Source: Actinophytocola oryzae | GTDB taxonomy: Bacteria; Actinomycetota; Actinomycetes; Mycobacteriales; Pseudonocardiaceae | Assembly (NCBI RefSeq): GCF_004364325.1 | Contig: NZ_SOCP01000011.1 | Location: forward strand, 1-64,000 | Length of the DNA stretch: 64,000 bases | Reading direction: 5' to 3' | Shown here: one piece after another, positions 32,453-40,107 of the stretch | Layout: every line of letters starts with the position of its first letter | Position numbering within the stretch: the first letter of the stretch is position 1 | The notes under the pieces: generated by a model | The model's input: only the letters and a program-made list of their open reading frames with translations | Database searches by the model: none | Told to the model about the DNA's origin: nothing | Made by a program: the position numbers and the translations under genes

Positions 32453-32821
32453 TCAGGCGCCCTCCAGGGCCGCCGGGAGTGCCGGGTAGACGGACAGCAG
32501 GTTGTCCAGCCCCGTCACCCGGATCGGACGCATGGTGTCTCGTGTGCCACCGACGACACGCACCTTCGTGTGGTCGCCGCCCTCCTCGTGCGCGGCGACG
32601 ATGGCCGACATGCCGACGGAGGCGAGGAAGGTGACGCCGGTCAGGTCGATCACCAGTACGGGCGGACGTTTCTTCAGCTCCTGCGCGCACGCCGCGGCCA
32701 GCGTCGGGGTGGTCAGGAGGTCGAGCTCGCCTGCGACACGCAGCACCACGGCGCTGCCGTGCTGCTCGATGTCGACAGTGACGCCGAACTGGTCACCCGG
32801 GGGCTGGGGGGCGTTGGACAT
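32453..32821 (-). CDS. STAS-domain anti-sigma factor antagonist
   Basis: 122 residues, a compact STAS protein: VVLRVAGELDLLTTPTLAAA and LTGVTFLASVGMSAIVAAHE with the likely phospho-Ser before VGM. It is convergent with the RsbW-like kinase gene, ten bases between the stops, and is a likely alternative partner of that kinase or of the SpoIIE phosphatase at 40108. Confidence 0.88.
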   Translation of the reverse strand: MSNAPQPPGDQFGVTVDIEQHGSAVVLRVAGELDLLTTPTLAAACAQELKKRPPVLVIDLTGVTFLASVGMSAIVAAHEEGGDHTKVRVVGGTRDTMRPIRVTGLDNLLSVYPALPAALEGA

Positions 32822-32937
32822 GACCCGTATCTTGCACGGTGGGCTCTGACGAGGACAGTGGCCACGCGGTCGCCGGTCGCACAAAGGGCCGAACGGGCCC
32901 CCGGGAACGATCAGCGACGCCCCCGGCAAGTAAGGGT

Positions 32938-33504
32938 GTGACGACCACCGACGTGGCTGCCGACCGCCCCGACCTCTCCGGCCGCGCCGCGGGCACCGCG
33001 CTGACCCTGCTGTACGACTCCCACGCTCGTGACCTGCACCACTATCTGAGCCGCAGGCTGGATCCCACCGCGGCGGACGACCTCGTCGCGGAGACGTTCC
33101 TCGTCGCGTGGGAGCAGCGGGCGCGCTACGACCCGGCACGCGGCCCCGCCCGCGCGTGGCTGTTCGGCATCGCGACGAACCTGTCCCGCAGGCACGCCCG
33201 AACCGAGGCGAACACGTTGCGTGCCATGGCTTTGGCCGCGGGTCGGGCGACCGTGGCCGAGGCGGCGGACGCGACGAGCGCGTCCAGGGTGGACGCCGGG
33301 CGCGCGGCTCGTGAGCTGGCTGCTGGGCTGGCCGGGCTGCGTGCCGAGGAACGCGACGTGCTGTTGCTCGTGGCGTGGGCAGGCCTGCGCCCGGCCGAGA
33401 TCGCCGTCGCACTGGAGCTGGACGCCCGGACCGTCCGAACTCGACTGCACCGCGCGCGGACCAGGCTGCGCGCACACCTCTCACGAGAAGGAGACGACGG
33501 ATGA
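32938..33504 (+). CDS. ECF-type RNA polymerase sigma factor
   Basis: 188 residues. Region 2: ALTLLYDSHARDLHHYLSRR and DDLVAETFLVAWEQ; region 4: LRAEERDVLLLVAWAGLRPA, then VRTRLHRARTRLRAHL. Lacks sigma region 3, as in ECF factors. The GTG start is chosen for coding potential; no strong Shine-Dalgarno is visible. Its stop overlaps the start of a CU044_5270-type protein (ATGA), a pairing common in actinomycetes in which the membrane protein probably regulates the sigma factor. Confidence 0.87.
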   Translation: MTTTDVAADRPDLSGRAAGTALTLLYDSHARDLHHYLSRRLDPTAADDLVAETFLVAWEQRARYDPARGPARAWLFGIATNLSRRHARTEANTLRAMALAAGRATVAEAADATSASRVDAGRAARELAAGLAGLRAEERDVLLLVAWAGLRPAEIAVALELDARTVRTRLHRARTRLRAHLSREGDDG

Positions 33505-34655
33505 CCGATCCCATCGACGAGCTGCTCGCCGGTCTGCGCACGGACGTGCCGGAGATGTCCGAAGAGGCGTTCGACGCGGGCCGTACCCGGCTCGCGACGC
33601 ACATCGACGCCCCTGTGCCGGTCGTCGCGACCGAGCCGTACATTTCCGTTACACCATTGCGGAAGAAGCGGTTGCTCCGCAGCCTGCCACGCAGGCTGGT
33701 CGCCTCCGCCGCCGCCGCGGTCGCGCTGGCCGCGGCGGTGCCGGTCGTGCAGGCCGCCAGAACGGACGGCGCCGCCCCGGTCGCGACCGCCGCCGCGCAG
33801 CTCAACGCCGCCGCGGACCGGATCAACCCCGTCGACGAGCCGATCCGGCCGGGCCAGTTCCGCTACACCATCACGCACCGCTGGGCTCTGGGTGAGGTCA
33901 TGCAGGAGTACGAGCGGGGGAACTGTCAGCTCCCGCCCGGGAAGGGGGGCCCGGTGGTCAGGTTGGACGATGACGACGCGAAGCTTCGCCCCTGCAAGAA
34001 GCTGCCCGGCGGCGACCTACGGCTCCTCCAGGAGACCACGACCGAGCACTGGGTGCCTGCCGACCTCACGCAGAACTGCCTGTGGCGCAACACCACCACC
34101 GGCCGGTACAGGTGGTTGGTCGGCGACGACGAACGGGGACGGGCGGTCGGGTTCCCGATGCCGCGGCGGGAGAGCAGCGAGTACGCCCCTCCCGGCTGCA
34201 CCGACGGCGCCAGGTGGTTGTCCGGCCGGCTGAGTCCCGCGTTCGTGGCCGCGCTGCCCCGCGACCCCCGGCAGCTCCACGACCTGCTGCGCCGGGAGAA
34301 CCTGATGACCCTGCCCCACCCGGACAAGGCGTTCCTCGACAACGTCGACCTCGCGCTGGACTCCGGCTTCGCGTCGGCCGACCTGCGGGCCGCGCTGTAC
34401 CGGGCACTCGCCCTCATGCCGGGCCTGCGGATCACCGAGCAGTTCGCCAACCTGGACGGCAAGAAGGGCACGGCCTTCGGCCTGTCCCGGGACGGCATCC
34501 GGACCGACCTGATCATCGACCCGGCCACGGGCCAGTTCATCGGCATGCGGGAGATCACCGAGACCGACTCGTCGGGGCTCCCGCGGGGCTCGGTCGTGAA
34601 CTACTCGTCGGTGGCCAACCCGGTGGTGGTCGACAGGGTCCGGGCCACCCACTGA
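33501..34655 (+). CDS. CU044_5270-family membrane-anchored protein, ECF sigma partner
   Basis: 384 residues. A cytoplasmic N-terminus of about 65 residues begins TDPIDELLAGLRTDVPEM, followed by a membrane helix (LVASAAAAVALAAAVPVVQA) and a large exported domain that starts AAQLNAAADRINPVDEPIRP. Four cysteines in the exported part could form disulfides. The layout (short inside segment, one helix, outer domain) and coupling to the ECF sigma gene fit a membrane-bound partner or anti-sigma factor, though no zinc-type anti-sigma motif is seen. Confidence 0.82.
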   Translation: MTDPIDELLAGLRTDVPEMSEEAFDAGRTRLATHIDAPVPVVATEPYISVTPLRKKRLLRSLPRRLVASAAAAVALAAAVPVVQAARTDGAAPVATAAAQLNAAADRINPVDEPIRPGQFRYTITHRWALGEVMQEYERGNCQLPPGKGGPVVRLDDDDAKLRPCKKLPGGDLRLLQETTTEHWVPADLTQNCLWRNTTTGRYRWLVGDDERGRAVGFPMPRRESSEYAPPGCTDGARWLSGRLSPAFVAALPRDPRQLHDLLRRENLMTLPHPDKAFLDNVDLALDSGFASADLRAALYRALALMPGLRITEQFANLDGKKGTAFGLSRDGIRTDLIIDPATGQFIGMREITETDSSGLPRGSVVNYSSVANPVVVDRVRATH

Positions 34656-34678
34656 GCCGCCGTCACCGGGATGAGGCT

Positions 34679-34709
34679 CCACCCGGGCGTCGGTCAGGCG
34701 CCCGGGTGG
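34679..34709. terminator. Hairpin between convergent genes
   Basis: CCACCCGGGCG (34679-34689) pairs perfectly with CGCCCGGGTGG (34699-34709) over a nine-base loop. It follows the ECF-partner gene and overlaps the last codons and stop of the opposing DUF1707 gene, so one structure may end transcripts from the left while encoding the C-terminus of the other protein. Confidence 0.65.
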
Positions 34710-35155
34710 GGCTTCTTCTTGAGCGCGTCCGAGGTGCCGCCCGCGACCATCACGACGAACACGACCGGGAGGAACACCCACCACGCCCCGGCGAAGATCG
34801 TCAGCAGGATGGCCCCCGGGATGCCGAAGACGAAGGCGACCCCCGCGACGACCTCCAGCGCCTTGCTCGCCGGGGTCTCCACCAGCTCGTTCTTTCGGCC
34901 CCTGGTGGCCGGGCTGACGAGCTGGCCCGCCTTCTGGATCAGCTGGGGCGGCGCCGCGGAGCTGAGGTCCGGGTGCGGCGCGGGCAGGTCGGTGAACAGC
35001 TCCTCCAGCTCACCCCTGGTCCGTGCCGCGACGGCCTTCCCGCACCGCTCCTCGTACTCGGCCAGCTCGAGCCTGCCGGTCGACAGGTGCACGCCGAGGG
35101 TCGTGACGGCCGAGTCCCGCTCCTCGTCGCTGACGCGGATCTCCGCCGTTGCCAT
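34694..35155 (-). CDS. DUF1707 (SHOCT-like) membrane protein
   Basis: 153 residues. Residues 5-58 are the DUF1707 domain: IRVSDEERDSAVTTLGVHLS, then GRLELAEYEERCGKAVAART. A linker leads to two membrane helices near the C-terminus (VVAGVAFVFGIPGAILLTIF and WWVFLPVVFVVMVAGG). Common in actinomycetes; function unknown, perhaps oligomerisation at the membrane. Its 3' end carries the hairpin described at 34679-34709. Confidence 0.87.
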   Translation of the reverse strand: MATAEIRVSDEERDSAVTTLGVHLSTGRLELAEYEERCGKAVAARTRGELEELFTDLPAPHPDLSSAAPPQLIQKAGQLVSPATRGRKNELVETPASKALEVVAGVAFVFGIPGAILLTIFAGAWWVFLPVVFVVMVAGGTSDALKKKPHPGA

Positions 35156-35174
35156 GGCGAGATTCTATGCACCC

Positions 35175-35705
35175 TCAGCGCAGGCGTGGCACCGCGTGTT
35201 TCGCCTGCGCCGCACGCAGTACCGAGGCCGCGCCGTCGGAGTCGTTCGCCGCCAGGAGGGACAGGGCCCTGGTCAGCGCGTCGGAGAGCGCCAGCTGGTC
35301 CATGGCCTGCGAGGTCAGCTCGGCGCTCTTCTGCCACAGGTCGATGAACACCGCGACCTTCGACCGCAGCACCCACGGGTCGAACGGCTTGGTGATGAAG
35401 TCGACCGCGCCGATCTGGTAGCCGCGGAAGGCGAGGCGGGCGTCGTAGTCCAGCGCGGTCAGGAAGATGATCGGGATGTGCCTGGTCCGCTCGCGTTGCT
35501 TGATGTGCGTGGCGACCTCGAAGCCGTCCATCGTGGGCATCGACGCGTCGAGCAGGATCACCGCGTAGTCGTCGACCAGTAAGCGCTTCAGTGCCTCCTC
35601 GCCGCTGGTCACCGCGACGGTCTCCACCGCGAGGCCCTGCAGGATCGCCTCCAGCGCGACGAGGTTCTCCCTGCGGTCGTCGACGAGCAGCGCCTTCGCC
35701 GTCAC
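35175..35705 (-). CDS. Response regulator with a C-terminal helical tail
   Basis: 176 residues. Receiver domain 1-125 with acidic pocket LLVDDRREN, phosphoacceptor Asp53 in VILLDASMPTMDG, Thr/Lys in IIFLTALD and FITKPFDP. The last 50 residues are helical with no DNA-binding motif. GTG start overlaps the hybrid kinase stop (GTGA), so it is the cognate partner. A single-domain regulator acting by protein contact, perhaps on the SpoIIE/STAS system nearby, is inference. Confidence 0.92.
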   Translation of the reverse strand: MTAKALLVDDRRENLVALEAILQGLAVETVAVTSGEEALKRLLVDDYAVILLDASMPTMDGFEVATHIKQRERTRHIPIIFLTALDYDARLAFRGYQIGAVDFITKPFDPWVLRSKVAVFIDLWQKSAELTSQAMDQLALSDALTRALSLLAANDSDGAASVLRAAQAKHAVPRLR

Positions 35706-38700
35706 CGTGCCGCGCCCCTGAGGACCCACGAGGACACGACATCGAGCAGCTGGTCGAGGTCGACCGGTTTTGTCACGTAGTCGTCGGCACCGGCCGCGAA
35801 GCTCGCCTCACGGTCCTCCGCCATGGCCTTCGCGGTGAGGAACACCACCGGTGTCCGTTCGGCGCCGGTGCCGAGCTGGCGGATCTGACGGGTCGTCTCG
35901 TTGCCGTCCATGTTGGGCATCATCGCGTCCATCAGCACGATGTCGATCTCGGGGTGCTCGGTGAGCAGCCGGACGCCGTCCGCGCCGTTGTCCGCGTAGA
36001 GGACGGTCATGCCGTGCAGCTCCAGCGCGGAGGTCAGCGCGAACGCGTTGCGCACGTCGTCGTCCACGATCAGCACGGACACCCCGGTCAGCTCGCGCGC
36101 GACAGCCGGTGCGCCGACGGTCGGGCGCAGGATCGGGGTGCCGATCGGCGGCAGGCCGTCCTCGGACTCGGCGAGCGGCGTGGTGCGCTTGCGGTCCCCG
36201 CCCGGCACGGCGACCGGCACGAACAGCGTGAACGTCGACCCGACGCCCAGCTCGGACTCGACGGTGATCGCGCCGCCGAGCAGCCTCGCCAGCTCCTTGG
36301 AGATCGACAGGCCGAGGCCGGTGCCGCCGTAGCGGCGGCTCGTGGTGCCGTCGGCCTGCTGGAACGCCTCGAAGATCATCTCGAACTTCTCGTCGGAGAT
36401 GCCGATGCCGGTGTCGTTGACGGAGAACGCGATCTCGTCACCGGTGCGGCCCGGCGAGATCGTCAGCGTGACCGTGCCGCGCTCGGTGAACTTGACCGCG
36501 TTGGACAGCAGGTTGCGCAGGATCTGTTGCAGGCGCTGGATGTCGGTGACCATCGAGGTCGGGGTGTCCTCCGCCACCAGCACCTCGAGGTCGAGGCCCT
36601 TCTCCTCCGCCTGTGCCACCAGTGCGCGCCGCGCGACGGCCGCGACCTCCGCGAGGTCGACCGGTCCCGGGTGGATGGTCACGCGGCCCGCCTCGATCTT
36701 GGACAGGTCCAGGATGTCGTCGATCAGCGCGAGCAGGTCGGAACCGGCGTTGTGGATGGTGTTGGCGAACTCGATCTGCTTGGGCGACAGGTTCTTCTCC
36801 GGGTTGTCGGCCAGGAGCCTCGCGAGCAGCAGCAGCGAGTTGAGGGGCGTGCGCAGCTCGTGGCTCATGTTGGCGAAGAACTCGGACTTGTACTGGCTCG
36901 CGACGGCCAGCTGCTGCGCGTTCTCCTCCACGCGGCGGCGGGCGGCCTCGATCTCCAGGTTCTTGATCTCGATGTTGCGGTTCTGCTCGCCGAGCAGTGC
37001 CGCCTTGTCCTCCAGCTCCGCGTTGGTGCGCTGCAGCTCGGCGGACTGGTCGCGCAGCTCCTCCGCGAGGCGCTGCGACTGCGCGAGCAGCTCCTCGGTG
37101 CGGACGTTCGCGCGGATCGTGTTGATCGCGATGCCGATCGTCAGCGCGAGCCGGTCCAGGAAGGTCAGGGACAGCTCGGAGTAGTCGGTGACCGAGCCGA
37201 TCTCCAGCACGCCGACGGTCTCGCCCTCGAACAGCACGGGGGTCACGACCAGCGCGGTCGGCGTGAACGTGCCGATGCCCGACCGGATGGGCGCGAAGTT
37301 CGCCTTGGAGTCACGCATGACGACGGGCTGCTTGGTCTCGGCGGACTGGCCGACGAGCCCCTCGCCCCGGCCGAAGCGGATCGGCAGGTCGTCGGAGCCC
37401 AGGCCGTAGGAGCCGTAGAGGCGCCACTCCTGCGAGGTTTCCGGGTCACCGCTGCCGGGGTTGAGGAAGAACGCACCCGCCTGGCCGCTCACCAGCGGCA
37501 CGACCTCGTTCATGATCATCTGGCAGACGGCGGTGAGGTCACGCTGTCCCTGCAGGAGACCGCCGATGCGGGCGAGGTTGGAGTCGAGCCAGCTCTGGTT
37601 CTTGTTCTGCATTGTCGTCTCGCGGAGCGTGACGATCATCTGGTTGATGTTGTCCTTGAGGTCCGCGACCTCGCCGCTGGCCTGCACACCGATCTGCTGG
37701 GTCAGGTCACCCCGCGTCACGGCCGTCGACACGCCCGCGATCGCCCGCAGCTGGATCGTCAGCGTCGACGCGAGCTGGTTGACGTTCTCGGTGAGGTTGC
37801 GCCACGTCCCGGACACGCCCTTCACCTGCGCCTGGCCACCGAGCTTCCCTTCGGTACCCACCTCACGCGCCACACGGGTGACCTCGTCCGCGAACGACGA
37901 CAGCTGATCCACCATCGTGTTCACCGTGGACTTCAGCGCGAGGATCTCACCCTGCGCGTCGACGGTGATCTTCTGCGACAGGTCGCCCTCGGCCACCGCG
38001 GTGGCGACCTGGGCGATGTTGCGGACCTGGCTCGTCAGGTTGGACGCCATGTAGTTCACGTTGTCGGTCAGGTCCCGCCAGGTGCCCGCGACACCCTTCA
38101 CCTGCGCCTGACCGCCGAGCTTTCCTTCCGTACCCACCTCTCGGGCCACACGCGTGACCTCGTCCGCGAACGACGACAGCTGATCCACCATCGTGTTCAC
38201 CGTGGACTTCAGCTCCAGGATCTCACCCTGCGCGTCCACCGTGATCTTCTGCGACAGGTCACCCTTCGCCACCGCGGTCGTCACCTGCGCGATGTTGCGG
38301 ACCTGGCCGGTGAGGTTGGACGCCATGTAGTTCACGGTGTCCGTGAGGTCGCGCCAGGTGCCCGCCACGCCGCGAACCTGCGCCTGACCACCCAGCTTTC
38401 CTTCCGTACCCACCTCACGCGCCACACGCGTGACCTCGTCCGCGAACGACGACAGCTGATCCACCATCGTGTTCACCGTGGACTTCAGCGCGAGGATCTC
38501 ACCCTGCGCGTCGACGGTGATCTTCTGGCCGAGGTCACCTTCGGCGACGGCCGTCGAGACCTGGGCGATGTTCCGCACCTGGTTGGTCAGGTTCGACGCC
38601 ATGTAGTTCACGTTGTCGGTCAGGTTCCGCCAGGTGCCCGCCACGCCCTGCACCTGGGCCTGACCGCCCAGCTTCCCTTCCGTACCCACCTCACGCGCCA

Positions 38701-40030
38701 CACGCGTGACCTCGTCCGCGAACGACGACAACTGGTCCACCATCGTGTTCACCGTGGACTTCAGCTCCAGGATCTCACCCTGCGCGTCCACCGTGATCTT
38801 CTGCGACAGGTCACCCTTCGCCACCGCGGTCGTCACCTGCGCGATGTTGCGGACCTGGCCGGTGAGGTTGGAGGCCAGCTGGTTGACGCTCTCGGTGAGG
38901 TTGCGCCACGTCCCGGACACGCCCTCCACCTGCGCCTGACCGCCCAGCTTCCCCTCCGTACCCACCTCACGCGCCACACGCGTGACCTCGTCCGCGAACG
39001 ACGACAACTGGTCCACCATCGTGTTCACGGTGTCCATGAGGGCCACGATCTCGCCACGCGCGTCCACGGTGATCTTCTGCGAGAGGTCGCCCTTCGCCAC
39101 CGCCGTGGTGACCTGGGCGATGTTGCGGACCTGGTCGGTCAGGTTGGCGGCGAGCTGGTTCACCGCGTCCGTGAGGTCCTTCCACGTACCTGCCACGTTC
39201 GGCACGGTCGCCTGGCCACCCAGACGGCCCTCGGTGCCCACCTCGCGGGCCACGCGCGTGACCTCGTGCGCGAAGACCCGCAGCGTGTCGGTCAGCGAGT
39301 TGATCGTCTCGGCCAGCTCCGCGATCTCACCCCGCGCGCTCACGGTGATCTTGCGCGAGAGGTCACCCTGCGCGATGGCCTTGGCGGCGGAGGAGATCGA
39401 CCGAACCTGGTTGGTGAGGTTCGAGGCCATCGTGTTCACGGAGTCCGTCAGCGCCCGCCAGGTGCCGGACACGCCGTGCACGTCCGCCTGGCCGCCGAGC
39501 CTGCCCTCGGTGCCGACCTCGCGGGACACGCGGGTCACCTCGACGGCGAACGACGACAGCTGGTCCACCATCGTGTTGACTGTTCGCCCGATCCGGTTGA
39601 ACTCGCCACGCAGCGGACGGCCCTCGATCTCCAGCGCCATGTGCTGGGAGAGATCACCCTCCGCGACCGCCGCGATCACGCGGGCGATCTCCGAGGTCGG
39701 CCTGGCGAGGTCGTCGATCAGCGAGTTCACGGCCGCGGCACCCGAGCGCCACCCGCCGTCGAGCTGGTCCTCGTCCATCCGCTCGAGCATCCTGCCCTCG
39801 CGGCCGACGACACGGCTGATCCGCAGCAGGTCGCGGTTGCGCCGCTCCTGCGCCTCGGCCAGGGCGTTGAACCCGTCCACGACCTGGCCGGCCAGCCCGG
39901 ACCGCCGGTTGAGCCGCACGTCGAACGAGCCCTGCCGAACGCCGGCCATGGCTCCGACGAGCTCGGTGAGCAGGCCGTCCAGGTCGCCGTGCTCGTCGTG
40001 CTCGGAGGCCGTGACTTCCGGTGCTCCCAT
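35702..40030 (-). CDS. Soluble hybrid histidine kinase with long HAMP array (Nik1/OsaA-like)
   Basis: 1442 residues. No membrane helix. Residues about 20-150 hold two degenerate HAMP units; residues 152-795 are seven 92-residue HAMP repeats (motif EVTRVAREVGTEGKLGGQAQ). Then come a GAF domain (about 810-955), a coiled coil (965-1040), HisKA with His1057 in FFANMSHELRTPLNSL, an HATPase domain (NLLSNAVKF, NDTGIGIS, GTGLGLSIS) and a receiver with Asp1368 in LMDAMMPNMDG. This is the layout of group III hybrid kinases used for osmotic stress in fungi and of OsaA-like kinases in Streptomyces. GGAGG precedes the ATG. Followed by its response regulator; divergent from a SpoIIE phosphatase. Confidence 0.94.
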   Translation of the reverse strand: MGAPEVTASEHDEHGDLDGLLTELVGAMAGVRQGSFDVRLNRRSGLAGQVVDGFNALAEAQERRNRDLLRISRVVGREGRMLERMDEDQLDGGWRSGAAAVNSLIDDLARPTSEIARVIAAVAEGDLSQHMALEIEGRPLRGEFNRIGRTVNTMVDQLSSFAVEVTRVSREVGTEGRLGGQADVHGVSGTWRALTDSVNTMASNLTNQVRSISSAAKAIAQGDLSRKITVSARGEIAELAETINSLTDTLRVFAHEVTRVAREVGTEGRLGGQATVPNVAGTWKDLTDAVNQLAANLTDQVRNIAQVTTAVAKGDLSQKITVDARGEIVALMDTVNTMVDQLSSFADEVTRVAREVGTEGKLGGQAQVEGVSGTWRNLTESVNQLASNLTGQVRNIAQVTTAVAKGDLSQKITVDAQGEILELKSTVNTMVDQLSSFADEVTRVAREVGTEGKLGGQAQVQGVAGTWRNLTDNVNYMASNLTNQVRNIAQVSTAVAEGDLGQKITVDAQGEILALKSTVNTMVDQLSSFADEVTRVAREVGTEGKLGGQAQVRGVAGTWRDLTDTVNYMASNLTGQVRNIAQVTTAVAKGDLSQKITVDAQGEILELKSTVNTMVDQLSSFADEVTRVAREVGTEGKLGGQAQVKGVAGTWRDLTDNVNYMASNLTSQVRNIAQVATAVAEGDLSQKITVDAQGEILALKSTVNTMVDQLSSFADEVTRVAREVGTEGKLGGQAQVKGVSGTWRNLTENVNQLASTLTIQLRAIAGVSTAVTRGDLTQQIGVQASGEVADLKDNINQMIVTLRETTMQNKNQSWLDSNLARIGGLLQGQRDLTAVCQMIMNEVVPLVSGQAGAFFLNPGSGDPETSQEWRLYGSYGLGSDDLPIRFGRGEGLVGQSAETKQPVVMRDSKANFAPIRSGIGTFTPTALVVTPVLFEGETVGVLEIGSVTDYSELSLTFLDRLALTIGIAINTIRANVRTEELLAQSQRLAEELRDQSAELQRTNAELEDKAALLGEQNRNIEIKNLEIEAARRRVEENAQQLAVASQYKSEFFANMSHELRTPLNSLLLLARLLADNPEKNLSPKQIEFANTIHNAGSDLLALIDDILDLSKIEAGRVTIHPGPVDLAEVAAVARRALVAQAEEKGLDLEVLVAEDTPTSMVTDIQRLQQILRNLLSNAVKFTERGTVTLTISPGRTGDEIAFSVNDTGIGISDEKFEMIFEAFQQADGTTSRRYGGTGLGLSISKELARLLGGAITVESELGVGSTFTLFVPVAVPGGDRKRTTPLAESEDGLPPIGTPILRPTVGAPAVARELTGVSVLIVDDDVRNAFALTSALELHGMTVLYADNGADGVRLLTEHPEIDIVLMDAMMPNMDGNETTRQIRQLGTGAERTPVVFLTAKAMAEDREASFAAGADDYVTKPVDLDQLLDVVSSWVLRGAAR
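37646..39577 (-). repeat. Seven tandem 276-base HAMP-coding repeats
   Basis: The part of the kinase gene coding for residues 152-795 is seven units of exactly 276 bases. Units 3 to 7 are nearly identical even at third codon positions (for example CCACCATCGTGTTCACCGTG recurs every 276 bases), while units 1 and 2 have diverged. That pattern points to recent duplication or gene conversion, and unit number may vary between strains. Confidence 0.9.
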
Positions 40031-40107
40031 GGGTCGCCTCCAGTGGGTTCGCGCTGACGGTGCCGATGCTCGCTCCGCAAGCTCCGCTCAGAGGAGTCTA
40101 GGCGCGT

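Noticed and set aside
35591..40057. A 1488-codon open frame on the plus strand opposite the HAMP kinase
   Set aside because: It mirrors the kinase repeats in antisense, is rich in Arg, His and Val, and lacks any recognisable domain, while the minus strand has a full kinase.
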